Assembly: GCF_002482385.1 (NCBI RefSeq) | Contig: NZ_DLFW01000044.1 | Coordinates: forward strand, 119,749 to 183,748 | Reading direction: 5' to 3' | DNA: 64,000 nt | From: Dysgonomonas sp. UBA7710 | GTDB lineage: Bacteria > Bacteroidota > Bacteroidia > Bacteroidales > Dysgonomonadaceae | Part shown: in pieces, positions 27,626 through 36,886 of the stretch | Layout of the letters: each line of letters opens with the position of its first letter | Numbering within the stretch: position 1 is the first letter of the stretch | Position numbers and translations under genes: made by a program | The notes under the pieces: model-generated | What the model saw: only the letters and a program-made list of their open reading frames with translations | Database searches by the model: none | Told to the model about the DNA's origin: nothing

Positions 27626-30600
27626 TTAATATGTTATTCTCACGCCAATGCTATATGTTGATGTCAGCGGATATACATCATTGTCTATACCATTAGCGAT
27701 ATCTGTAGTAAATCCGTTATAAGAGAAGAAGTTGAAAGGACGCTCTGCCGTGAAACTTAGCCTCAGACTGGATTTATTGTCGCTTTTCGGAAAAATATTC
27801 CGGAAAGTATAACCTAATTGTATATTCTGAACAGTAAATGTATTTGCATTTTCAACAAAGAATGTATTAAACCTGCTGTATGTCCACGTATGTGCTAAAG
27901 CTGCACCCGATACATATTTATTTGTGGAGCCTTCGCCTGTCCATCTATTTTTGACTATATCCTGGTCAAAGTTGATATCCGATTGCTTTTGTCTCATGAA
28001 ACGCTTTTGGTTCAGAATTTTGTGACCGAACTGGCCTTGAAAAGCCATACCGAAATCAAAAGCTTTATAAGAGAATCCGATATTACCTCCAAGGAAGAAT
28101 TTAGGAAGCGGGGAACCCAATGCTTGCCTATCCTGATCTGTAAGTTTTCCGTCTCCATCGATATCTTTGAATTTAATATCTCCCGGTTCCGGCTTGCTGG
28201 CTATATCAGCAAGTGTAGGGTCATTATCTATCTCGGCCTGATTCTGGTATATTCCATCCATTACATAACCGTAATATGCATCTACAACCTCTCCGACCTG
28301 CCTTATACGGCTGTAGTCTCCCGTTGTAATGATTCTATCAAGGTCATCCAGTTTTGTGACCTTGTTTTTTAAGGTCGACATGTTCACGCCAACATTGTAA
28401 GTAAAATCTTTGCCGATACGGTCTTCCCAATTGAGAGATAATTCAATACCCGAATTCTGTATCTCTCCGTTGTTCATCAACAATGATCCTGCACCTAACT
28501 GCAAAGATTTCAAAAATACAGCATCCTTTGTAGTACGCTTATAGTAATCGAATTCTCCAGTCAGACGATTTTTGAGGATAGAGAAATCCAAACCGAAATC
28601 CCATTCTTCCACCCTTTCCCATTTCAGAGAAGAGAAGAAAGAAAGACTGGATGTACCTGTATACAATTGTCCATTAAAATATCCTGTTTGTTGTGTAATG
28701 GAAGCAAAACCGTCATTGGCCTGCACTTTATCATTCCCTAGTAATCCCCAGCTACCCCGTAGTTTCAGAAAATTAAAAACGTTTTGGTTTTTCATGAAAT
28801 CTTCTTCTGTAAGTACCCAGCCAAGACCTACTGATGGAAAATACCCCCACATTTCCTGATACTTGTTTGATCCGTCGGCACGCATTGTTGCCGATAATAG
28901 GTATCTCCCTTTATAATCGTACATCACACGGCCGAAGAACGAAGCCCCTCTGTATTCCGTTCCGTTATCGTACCAGGTGTCGCTAGCGCTTTTGCTTGGA
29001 TCTTGTGTAATGATGCCATCGCTATGATACAAATACCAGTATTCGTCTCTTCCTCCGGGGATCCCATCACCTTGCAGACGCAATCTTTCCCAGTGTTCTT
29101 TACGCACCGAACTACCTCCCATTACCGTCAGATTATGGGTGTCATTGAATGAATCCCTGTATGTCAGTATATTATCGATAAGCCAGTTGTTGGTGTATTC
29201 CGTCGCTTTGGTCAGCAAGCTCTTTATTCTCTGTTGATTTGAGGATACTGTATATTGAGGTAAAAACTGGCGGTTGCGTTGGAAAGCCAGATCCTGGTTG
29301 AATGAGGTTCTGAATGTCAGTTTATTCTCAAGGAATGATAATTCCATATACAGTGCAGGCAGTACCTGTGTTATCGCTGCTTTGTCATTATAGTAATCCG
29401 CCAATGCTACCGGATTCCAGAAATACTGACCTAAACCGACATCTTGTGTAGATGTATATTTTTTGGGAGTAGCATCCTTATTGTTTTCATCATATACGGG
29501 ATAGAAGGATGGAGATGTATAAGCATTACCAAAAGCACTCATATTAGCTAGTTTTTGCTCACTGTTGACGACAACAAAACTACCTCCTACTTTCAGCCAA
29601 TTGGTTATTCCTATATCGACTTTAGATCTAAAGTTTAAACGCTGGTATCCGTTATCGCTATCAAGAATACCTTTTTGGTTGAGGTAACTGATGCCCAATG
29701 AATATGAAGTTTTTTCTCCTCCTCCGTTAATACCAACCGAATGGCTATGCATGGGTGCAGTCCTCAGTATTTCGTCATACCAGTCTGTATCTACAGACGG
29801 GATTCCATTACTGCCCCCATACCTTGCTATGGATTGCTCGATCGAACTGGTATTGCCTATTTCTTTCATCACAGTAGCATATTGTTCCGAATTTGCCATT
29901 TTTACAAGGTTAGATGCTTTCTGTATAGCGAAATAACCATCGTAAGTAATCTGAGGCTTTCTGTTGGTAACACCTTTTTTCGTTGTAACAAGGATTACCC
30001 CATTTGCTGCACGAACACCGTAAATGGCCGCTGCTGAGGCGTCTTTCAATATGCTCATATTCTCAATGTCTCCATTATTAAGAAAATCGATATTGTCGAA
30101 AAACATACCATCTACTACATACAATGGGCCTTGTTTATCTTCATCATAATTTCCGATACCGCGAATGCGGACTTTAGGAGAACTACCCGGCTGTCCGGTA
30201 TTTATAACCTGTAGCCCGGGAATTTTTCCTTGCATAGCCTGCATTGGTGAAGCCGTAAGGTGCTTGTTCACTTCTTTTCCGTCAATAGTAGCTATTGGCG
30301 ATGTCAGGTCTTTCGCTTTTGCAGTACCATACCCGATTACTATAGTCTCTGTAAGCATCGTAGCATTGTCTTGCATTACAATATTCACTACATTCTGGGA
30401 GGCTACTGTAATTTCTTGTGAGTGCATTCCGATGTATGTAAATTCAATTACATTACCGTTTTGAACCGGGATAGAATATTTCCCGTCAATATCTGTAACA
30501 GTACCAACAGATGCTCCTTGCACCCGAACACTAACACCGATAAGAGGCTCGCCTCCAACGTCTGTTACTGTACCTGTAATCGTTTTTGTTTGCGCATAAA

Positions 30601-30706
30601 TATTAGTTATACTCACTAATAAAAGGCAAGTAAAGGCTAATAAGCTTCTTCGCAAAGGTGAGTTTGAAGCCTTTTTAACAAATGTCTCTTTTAATTTGAT
30701 TTTCAT
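27626..30706 (-). CDS. susC: SusC-type TonB-dependent outer-membrane transporter
   Basis: 1026 residues. N-terminal signal region up to about residue 38 (NIYAQ), carboxypeptidase-regulatory-like domain (GTVTDVGGEPLIGVSV, residues 45-112), TonB box ETIVIGYG near 120, plug domain with VRIRGIGN and LKDASAAAIYGVRAANGVI, then the 22-strand barrel ending YSIGVRITY. No STN domain, so it is a pure transporter, unlike the SusC of the second PUL. First gene of the beta-glucan operon. Confidence 0.95.
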   Translation of the reverse strand: MKIKLKETFVKKASNSPLRRSLLAFTCLLLVSITNIYAQTKTITGTVTDVGGEPLIGVSVRVQGASVGTVTDIDGKYSIPVQNGNVIEFTYIGMHSQEITVASQNVVNIVMQDNATMLTETIVIGYGTAKAKDLTSPIATIDGKEVNKHLTASPMQAMQGKIPGLQVINTGQPGSSPKVRIRGIGNYDEDKQGPLYVVDGMFFDNIDFLNNGDIENMSILKDASAAAIYGVRAANGVILVTTKKGVTNRKPQITYDGYFAIQKASNLVKMANSEQYATVMKEIGNTSSIEQSIARYGGSNGIPSVDTDWYDEILRTAPMHSHSVGINGGGEKTSYSLGISYLNQKGILDSDNGYQRLNFRSKVDIGITNWLKVGGSFVVVNSEQKLANMSAFGNAYTSPSFYPVYDENNKDATPKKYTSTQDVGLGQYFWNPVALADYYNDKAAITQVLPALYMELSFLENKLTFRTSFNQDLAFQRNRQFLPQYTVSSNQQRIKSLLTKATEYTNNWLIDNILTYRDSFNDTHNLTVMGGSSVRKEHWERLRLQGDGIPGGRDEYWYLYHSDGIITQDPSKSASDTWYDNGTEYRGASFFGRVMYDYKGRYLLSATMRADGSNKYQEMWGYFPSVGLGWVLTEEDFMKNQNVFNFLKLRGSWGLLGNDKVQANDGFASITQQTGYFNGQLYTGTSSLSFFSSLKWERVEEWDFGLDFSILKNRLTGEFDYYKRTTKDAVFLKSLQLGAGSLLMNNGEIQNSGIELSLNWEDRIGKDFTYNVGVNMSTLKNKVTKLDDLDRIITTGDYSRIRQVGEVVDAYYGYVMDGIYQNQAEIDNDPTLADIASKPEPGDIKFKDIDGDGKLTDQDRQALGSPLPKFFLGGNIGFSYKAFDFGMAFQGQFGHKILNQKRFMRQKQSDINFDQDIVKNRWTGEGSTNKYVSGAALAHTWTYSRFNTFFVENANTFTVQNIQLGYTFRNIFPKSDNKSSLRLSFTAERPFNFFSYNGFTTDIANGIDNDVYPLTSTYSIGVRITY

Positions 30707-31142
30707 AGTTTTTAAGCTTTTTATTTAAACATACACTTTTTAAATAAATCTTCTATGAACGGCAGAACAGCAGGGAATCAGCTTTTAATAGTTTCCAATT
30801 TTTGCGCAATGACAGCCGGATCCTATCTTGGTAGCCAGGTTCTGTTCGTTTGATATTAGATTTTTGTTAGACGTAAATAATCGTTATAAAATGTCTGTGA
30901 AAGTAGGACCGCTATAAGCTTATGTAGTCATTTTAATAGTACCAACAGACTACAAGTACCACTTGAAAAATTTAACTGTTTATTTTAGAGCGGCATATTA
31001 TTATTCCCAGGCATCCTTTCTGGGGAAAAATTATGTTAAATTTAAAATTGCCGTTTACAGATATAAGACCGATACCAGATATCACAACACCAACCGGGCT
31101 ATAATAAAGGCCGTCCGGTATATAAGTCTTTTTCTTTGTATT
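30707..31142. promoter_or_regulatory. leader region upstream of the beta-glucan PUL
   Basis: 436 bp without a gene. No clear TAnnTTTG promoter was found for susC. A cluster of short repeats lies at 30923-30960: inverted TGTAGTC/GACTACA (30923-30929, 30948-30954) and direct AGTACC (30938, 30955). These could be a regulator site for susC, about 220-250 bp upstream of its ATG. No HTCS or SusR-type regulator gene lies next to this PUL. Confidence 0.3.
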
Positions 31143-31958
31143 CTAGTTTGAGTTCTGGTTAAAATATTCCAGACTTTTTTTAATATCATCTAGCTGCGAA
31201 TCGCCGAAGTCTTCATATTCTACAGAGACAAGACCATTGAACCTTTGCCTTTTCAATTCATTCAGGACTTCTTTTACCTGTAAAATTCCGGTGCCCCATG
31301 TTGTGTCTCTCATTTTCTCATCAAGGTCTTTTATATGTACTACCTTTATACGGCCGTCAAATTTTTTCAGTGTTTCTACCGGGTCGTTACCGGTTCTTTT
31401 CCAATGACCTATATCAGCGCATACACCCATTATCCGGTCACGTCCTTCAAGCGCGTCGAACAATACATCAGGATCAGCATAAACAGAGGGGGCCGGATGG
31501 TTATGTATAGCGACCTCTATATTATATTTCAGTGCAAGTTTCTCAACAAAATCAAGATGCTCGAGCTTGGGTTCACACGTTACGGTATGTATTCCCATAT
31601 CCTTAGAGAAACTGAAGAAGCGTTCCCACTCCTCCGTCGTATCATAGAATGCCACCCCAAATGCATAAAGTGTAATATCCCGTTTCGCAAATTCTTCTTT
31701 TAATTGCTTCTTCACATTATCTGCGATGTCAAAATTCAGATAAGCCGTATCTGTGAAATTTTTTCCTAATGTCTGGAAAAAATAAGCTTCGGCATAGTGA
31801 AGACCTAGATCCTTTGACCTGTCAAGTGTCTCCATCAATGTAAATTTGTGAAATGTATATGTCTGTATACCCAGCTTCCATTCAGGTTGCTTGGTTTCTT
31901 CTTTACAGGCTGTAAAACATAGAATAACGGATAATATCAGTAATTTAAAGCATTTCAT
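31143..31958 (-). CDS. sugar phosphate isomerase/epimerase-type TIM-barrel lipoprotein
   Basis: 271 residues of the xylose isomerase-like TIM-barrel family, with a lipobox near residue 18 (VILCFTAC). Motifs seen: WKLGIQTYTFHKFT at the barrel start, IEVAIHNHPAPS and VCADIGHWKRTG for metal-binding His/Glu/Asp residues, VHIKDL, and VSVEYED at the end. A close arrangement (two Gfo/Idh/MocA proteins, DUF1080, this family) is known from Bacteroides thetaiotaomicron for 3-keto-glycoside turnover. It probably acts on the released 3-keto sugar in the periplasm; the exact reaction is inference. Confidence 0.85.
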   Translation of the reverse strand: MKCFKLLILSVILCFTACKEETKQPEWKLGIQTYTFHKFTLMETLDRSKDLGLHYAEAYFFQTLGKNFTDTAYLNFDIADNVKKQLKEEFAKRDITLYAFGVAFYDTTEEWERFFSFSKDMGIHTVTCEPKLEHLDFVEKLALKYNIEVAIHNHPAPSVYADPDVLFDALEGRDRIMGVCADIGHWKRTGNDPVETLKKFDGRIKVVHIKDLDEKMRDTTWGTGILQVKEVLNELKRQRFNGLVSVEYEDFGDSQLDDIKKSLEYFNQNSN

Positions 31959-32078
31959 AACTATTATATTCAGAAGGTTATAAGATCAAGGTTTTATTTT
32001 ATACGAGTCGATAAGGTTACTGTTCCGGATAAGGGAGTGCCTGAAATTTTTCACACTCCCTTTTGATTACATTTCCGT

Positions 32079-33557
32079 TTAAGGCATGGCAGGTAAAGAC
32101 CAGCCATCTCTGTATGCATGTTTTATATATTCAGAAACAGATGATTGTGCATTTAGTGTTACATATTCTCTGTCAAAGTGAGGATGGCCATCCTTAACCC
32201 AGAAACTGTCTTTAGACACAACTTTCAGTTCCTCATTTGCACCTATATTTGTAAACTTCATATTAGGCCCATCCCATTTCAATACTTTATTCAGGCTTTG
32301 CAGGCGAATAGCGAGTACACCGAGTAATACCATTTCATTAAATGGCCCTGCATATGCGAAATTACTGGATGTTTCCACCCTGTTTTCAACCGTCTCTTTA
32401 CATGCTCTCACCCAATCCTGTTCATGAAAGCCATCAAAGTAGCCCGTAGCGCCCGGAACACGACGAAGTGTCTGAGGTACATTCGGAACACGCCCCGATA
32501 GTAAGCGAGGGTTAAAACCTCCGCAATCGGTAAGTAATGTATCTTTTGATCCGATAAAAAGGCAACCTCCGAGTCCGTCACGCATAAGATCGGTTCCGTC
32601 AGGTAATAAATCCGGACGATGAGGAAATAATCCTCCATCATACCAGTATACTTTTACCTCAGGCATAGCAACTTTAGGCATATTGTCGCGCGCAGGAAAT
32701 GTAAATTCCACCTGCTCGCTCTGAGGTGGCGATTCGATATTTATCAGAGACGAACTACCTTGTACCTTAGTAGGATAGCCCAGTTTCAACGCCTGATAGA
32801 TGGGATCCAGCACATGACATGCCATATCTCCGAATGCTCCGGTTCCGAAATCCCACCATCCTCGCCAGTTCCATGGCGTATATACAGGATTATAGGGGCG
32901 GAATGGCGCCGGACCGATAAAATTGTCCCAATCCAGGGTTGAAGGAACTTTTACTACTTCTTTGGGACGTTGTAGCCCCTGAGGCCATATAGGGCGATCG
33001 GTCCAGGCATGAACTTCGCGGATTTCACCAATCTCTCCATTCCATATCCATTCGCATACTTGGCGTGCGCCATCACCGGAGTTGCCCTGATTTCCCATCT
33101 GTGTAGCTACTTTGTATTTTGCAGTCAGACGTGTCAGCAGACGGCTCTCGTATATAGAGTGTGTAAGAGGTTTCTGGCAATATACATGTTTTCCCATAGT
33201 AATAGCGGTAGCAGCTATAATGGCATGTGTATGGTCGGGAGTAGAGATCATTACACCATCTGTTTCTTTACCAATCTCGTCAAACATTTTACGCCAGTCT
33301 TTGTATCGTTTGGCTTTAGGGAATTCGTCGAAACAGCCTTTTGCATAAGCCCAGTCTACATCGCACAGGCCAATAATATTTTCTGTATTCATTCCTACGA
33401 GGTTGGGATGGCCTTTCCCTCCAATACCCACACCCACGATATTCAGTTTGTCACTTGGGGCTTTGTGCCCCAGTCCACTGATTACATTCGATGGGAATAT
33501 ATATAAACCGGCAGCCGCCACGGCCGATTTCTTTAAGAAATTTCTACGAGTAGTCAT
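32079..33557 (-). CDS. Gfo/Idh/MocA-family oxidoreductase, Tat-exported
   Basis: 492 residues. Canonical twin-arginine signal (TTRRNFLKKSAVAAAG), then the nucleotide-binding fold (LNIVGVGIGGKGHPN) and the sugar-binding half with CQKPLTHSIYESR (the EKP-like motif) and GGWWDFGTGAFGDMACHVLD-type residues. Tat export means the NAD(P)-type cofactor is bound before export and stays bound, as in the glycoside 3-oxidation systems of Bacteroidota. Probably oxidises or reduces C3 of a glycoside. Confidence 0.9.
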   Translation of the reverse strand: MTTRRNFLKKSAVAAAGLYIFPSNVISGLGHKAPSDKLNIVGVGIGGKGHPNLVGMNTENIIGLCDVDWAYAKGCFDEFPKAKRYKDWRKMFDEIGKETDGVMISTPDHTHAIIAATAITMGKHVYCQKPLTHSIYESRLLTRLTAKYKVATQMGNQGNSGDGARQVCEWIWNGEIGEIREVHAWTDRPIWPQGLQRPKEVVKVPSTLDWDNFIGPAPFRPYNPVYTPWNWRGWWDFGTGAFGDMACHVLDPIYQALKLGYPTKVQGSSSLINIESPPQSEQVEFTFPARDNMPKVAMPEVKVYWYDGGLFPHRPDLLPDGTDLMRDGLGGCLFIGSKDTLLTDCGGFNPRLLSGRVPNVPQTLRRVPGATGYFDGFHEQDWVRACKETVENRVETSSNFAYAGPFNEMVLLGVLAIRLQSLNKVLKWDGPNMKFTNIGANEELKVVSKDSFWVKDGHPHFDREYVTLNAQSSVSEYIKHAYRDGWSLPAMP

Positions 33558-33574
33558 AATAGGATATCGTTTTT

Positions 33575-34366
33575 TTAGAGTTCTTTAATCATGATATTTC
33601 TATACCATACCTTTGTTCCGTGGTTTTGCAAGGAGATATGTCCTTCGTCAAATTTACCGTAATCCGGAAAATCCGACCACTTGCCACTATTACGAAGTTT
33701 AGTCCATTCCTCTGAATACTTAGTGTATTGTACAGTCTCTACTCCGTTAAGTATCTGAGTTACATCATTACCATTCACAACCAGCATCAACTGATTCCAC
33801 TCGCCCAATGGCTTATACGGCTTTGCCTTAGGTGGATACATGGCATAATTGCCGCCGTTTATTTGCCAGTCTTCCAGTTTGTCGTGCCAGTTTTCGTGGT
33901 CGATGACCTGAAACTCAGGACCTGTTTCGTATGCAAACTTATACTTGGGGTCTTCTTTGATCTGGAACAGTACACCGCTGTTTGCCCCTTTTGTCATTTT
34001 ATATTCCAAAGATAAGGCAAAACTCTTGTATTGCTTATCAGTAATAAGGTCTTGTTCCTCTTGTGCACCTACGCTTTTCATTGTCAGCGTTCCATCTTCA
34101 ATAGCCCAGCAGTCAGGAACCCCTTCCTGGTTATAACCGTGCCATCCTTTCGCGGTAGTTCCATCAAATAAGAGTTGCCATCCTTTCGTTTTTTCAGTCT
34201 CTGTAATAGTATTAGGTGCTGATGTCCGATCTATTTCATTATACAATGCGATCGGATCAGTCACTGTTCTTTCAGAATCAGCAGCTTGCTGTTGCGCTTT
34301 TTTGCCATTGCATGCATATAATGATGTGGCAATAAGTACGAGTGAAAAATAAAAAACATTCTTCAT
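33575..34366 (-). CDS. DUF1080 3-keto-glycoside hydrolase, lipoprotein
   Basis: 263 residues. Lipobox at LYAC (residue ~19), then a DUF1080 jelly-roll domain: GWQLLFDGTTAKGWHGY, YKSFALSLEYKMTKGANSGVLFQI, GPEFQVIDHENW and a C-terminal IMIKEL. DUF1080 members hydrolyse 3-keto-disaccharides and 3-keto-glycosides by elimination. It lies 17 bp from the oxidoreductase gene downstream. Substrate is likely to be a glucoside oxidised at C3 by the neighbouring Gfo/Idh/MocA enzymes. Confidence 0.9.
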   Translation of the reverse strand: MKNVFYFSLVLIATSLYACNGKKAQQQAADSERTVTDPIALYNEIDRTSAPNTITETEKTKGWQLLFDGTTAKGWHGYNQEGVPDCWAIEDGTLTMKSVGAQEEQDLITDKQYKSFALSLEYKMTKGANSGVLFQIKEDPKYKFAYETGPEFQVIDHENWHDKLEDWQINGGNYAMYPPKAKPYKPLGEWNQLMLVVNGNDVTQILNGVETVQYTKYSEEWTKLRNSGKWSDFPDYGKFDEGHISLQNHGTKVWYRNIMIKEL

Positions 34367-34422
34367 AATTATTCTATTCTTAGTTATTCAGTTCATTATG
34401 AATAGTGTCCAAACACTACCCT

Positions 34423-35616
34423 TTATATTACAACCGGCCATTTGAAAGATGACTTCAGAGAAATCCTACGCCCTTCTTTCTGCGACAGTCGGGCAGCTTC
34501 TATAATTTCCAGAACATGTAATGCATGTTCTGTATTTATCAACAGATCTTTTCCTGTCGCCATTGATTCGCAGATAACAGAGGCGCCCTCTTCCCAAAGG
34601 AAAGTGCCTCGATCTGTAGCGAAACGTTGTGTATTTTCATTGGCTACCGTTGCCATATCTATGGCAAATGGTTTCCAGTCGTAACCAATCATATGCATAT
34701 TACCTGTAGAACCGACTACTGATATAGTAGGGCGTTCCTGCCCCGTACCCTCATGCCCGTACGGATCGAAATAGTTAAAACCACACTGGATATGAGTAAG
34801 TACATTATTTTGATGCTCCATAATAATCATGGCATTATCTTCTGCCACAACCTGAATATGACCTTTATTCCCTGTATTACGGGTAGGGTCTACCACATTG
34901 GTCATTGCTACGATGGATCTGGCCGGACCAAACAATCCTGTTAGCGTGGATATATTATATACACCCAAATCCGGCAAACTACCTCCACCTTCTTCAAAGA
35001 AGAATGCAGACCAGTTAGGCCCCTGATGACCATAATGCGCATGCGCCGCAGCTATACGCCCCAGTTTTTTTTCATTAATTTGTTTTGCCATAAAGGCAAA
35101 CTGGGGACTGTTGACAACAGCCGGTGCTCCCCATATACGTACTCCCTGAGCTTTAGCAAGTTTATACAATTCACACCCTTCTTCATAAGTATTCGCCATC
35201 GGCTTTTCACTCCATACATTGATGTTTTTCATCAGAGCTATACGGTTCAGGCGTCCATGCTCCTGCATATCGGTAAGGTTGACCAATAAATCAAAAGACA
35301 CTCCTGCCAACATCTTATCAATGTGGGGATACCAGTTCTTGACATTATATTTTTTAGCAGCTTCTTGCGCCCTCTGTGGTATAATATCACAGACGCTTAC
35401 AACTTCAGCATAAGGGCATTTTGTTAAATGTGGCAGATACATTCCCGATACACTTCCACATCCGATGACACCGACGCGTATTCTCTTGTCGGCAGAAAGT
35501 GCAGGGGTGTCTGTAAACGAGGTAGCAGCCTCAAGGGAAGATGTACCTATGACAGGTGCTGCAACTGCTGCAACTCCAATAGAACTTAAACGTGATAAAA
35601 ATTGCTTACGGTCCAT
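34423..35616 (-). CDS. Gfo/Idh/MocA-family oxidoreductase with export signal
   Basis: 397 residues. The N-terminus (DRKQFLSRLSSIGVAAVAAP) looks like a Tat signal with a Lys in place of the second Arg. Nucleotide-binding motif VGVIGCGSVSGMYLPHL, EKPMANTYEEG as catalytic-region motif, and the C-terminal GTGQERPTISVVGSTGNM region of this family. First gene of the four-gene 3-keto-glycoside cassette. Differs from the 492-aa oxidoreductase, so the pair may run opposite half-reactions. Confidence 0.9.
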   Translation of the reverse strand: MDRKQFLSRLSSIGVAAVAAPVIGTSSLEAATSFTDTPALSADKRIRVGVIGCGSVSGMYLPHLTKCPYAEVVSVCDIIPQRAQEAAKKYNVKNWYPHIDKMLAGVSFDLLVNLTDMQEHGRLNRIALMKNINVWSEKPMANTYEEGCELYKLAKAQGVRIWGAPAVVNSPQFAFMAKQINEKKLGRIAAAHAHYGHQGPNWSAFFFEEGGGSLPDLGVYNISTLTGLFGPARSIVAMTNVVDPTRNTGNKGHIQVVAEDNAMIIMEHQNNVLTHIQCGFNYFDPYGHEGTGQERPTISVVGSTGNMHMIGYDWKPFAIDMATVANENTQRFATDRGTFLWEEGASVICESMATGKDLLINTEHALHVLEIIEAARLSQKEGRRISLKSSFKWPVVI

Positions 35617-35974
35617 TCTTTATATTATTTTCAATTATAATTAAATCAGAGCAAATGTGGAAAAATAAAAACAACAGATAATTCAAATTAAAAGACAAAA
35701 TGCTCTGCGTGTAAGGCAGAATTGATTTTCCATGGTATTCTAAAACAAAAATAGTCAATATCGACAACAAATTAGATAGATTAATTCTGCCAAAAGAATG
35801 GATTATTTTTGCTTTTTACGGTCTTTTAGATTGAGGCTAAGATTATTTTATATCAATTTCTCTTTTCTCTTATTTTCTTTTTACCACCTGTAAGATCGTT
35901 TATTATAAAAAGATCATGCCATTGTCTTTCGGATAGATAGACTTTTTTGTAATTTCTCCGGATATAAATAAAAT
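35617..35974. other. intergenic region between keto-glycoside cassette and glycyl radical operon
   Basis: 358 bp, AT-rich, without a gene. On the minus strand TATTTTTG (35753-35746) fits the -7 promoter consensus for the downstream cassette, but the nearest TTTG lies only 14 bp upstream of it, so the promoter is uncertain. No strong hairpin followed by a T-run was found for the glycyl radical operon that ends at 35975. Confidence 0.3.
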
Positions 35975-36883
35975 TTATCCTCCTATCCGTATCATTAAGC
36001 CGGTCTTTTCTCCCATGTCTTTAAGCGGAAGCAAATCTTCTTTTGATAGCATATGCCCGGAAGAATATGTATATTCAATTCCCAATTGTTTGTATTTGTC
36101 CTTTCCTAATGTATGGTAAGGTAATAAACTCACTTGTTTTATATTATTTTCTTTTGCCAGATCAAATATTTTCCGGATAGTTTTTTCGTCAAAGTTATAT
36201 CCGGGAATAATTGGAATCCTGATAATAATTCTATCCGGATCTTGCCGGGCTATAAAACGCATATTAGTCAGTATTGTATCCAAATCAGCCTTCGTTTCTT
36301 TTTTCAGCATATAGCTATCTGTGTGCTTAATGTCGAACAGAAACAGGTTGGTCAGCGGAAGAGCCTTTTTTATCTTTTCCATATCAACTTGTCCACAGGT
36401 CTCTATGGTTGTATGCAGATTTTCTTCTTTACTCATAATCAGTAATTCCATTAATCCATCGAACTGGACGAAAGGCTCTCCTCCCGAAAATGTTACGCCT
36501 CCTCCCGAAGTTTCATAATAGTCCCGGTCACGCAATACCACTTGCATAATTCCGGATGCAGAGACAAATTCACCGGCAAACTTTATGGCATTATAGGCAC
36601 AGGCTTCGGCACAAGCTTTGTCCGCGACACATTTTTTCCTGTCGAATACGGGGTAGCGTCCTTCCATCCTAATATTGCCATGAACGCATGTTTTTGCACA
36701 TGTACCGCAACCTGCACACTTATTTTTTATATGCAACAGATGAGACCCGATTATTTGTGATTCGGGATTCGAGCACCATGAACAACGTAACGGACATCCC
36801 TGAAGAAAAACGACTGTACGGATTCCCGGACCGTCGTGAATGGCAAAGCGCTCAATCTCCATTATAGATATTCTCTTTTCCAT
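35975..36883 (-). CDS. glycyl radical enzyme activating protein (radical SAM)
   Basis: 302 residues. The radical SAM cluster motif is C30-x3-C34-x2-C37 (GCPLRCSWCSNPE). A ferredoxin-like insert follows with C56, C59, C62, C66 and C85, C91, C95, as in activases of dehydratase-type glycyl radical enzymes rather than the shorter PflA. SAM-binding GGGVTFSGGEP is present. It should install the glycyl radical on Gly736 of the enzyme encoded 3 bp upstream. Oxygen-sensitive system. Confidence 0.94.
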   Translation of the reverse strand: MEKRISIMEIERFAIHDGPGIRTVVFLQGCPLRCSWCSNPESQIIGSHLLHIKNKCAGCGTCAKTCVHGNIRMEGRYPVFDRKKCVADKACAEACAYNAIKFAGEFVSASGIMQVVLRDRDYYETSGGGVTFSGGEPFVQFDGLMELLIMSKEENLHTTIETCGQVDMEKIKKALPLTNLFLFDIKHTDSYMLKKETKADLDTILTNMRFIARQDPDRIIIRIPIIPGYNFDEKTIRKIFDLAKENNIKQVSLLPYHTLGKDKYKQLGIEYTYSSGHMLSKEDLLPLKDMGEKTGLMIRIGG

Positions 36884-36886
36884 CTT

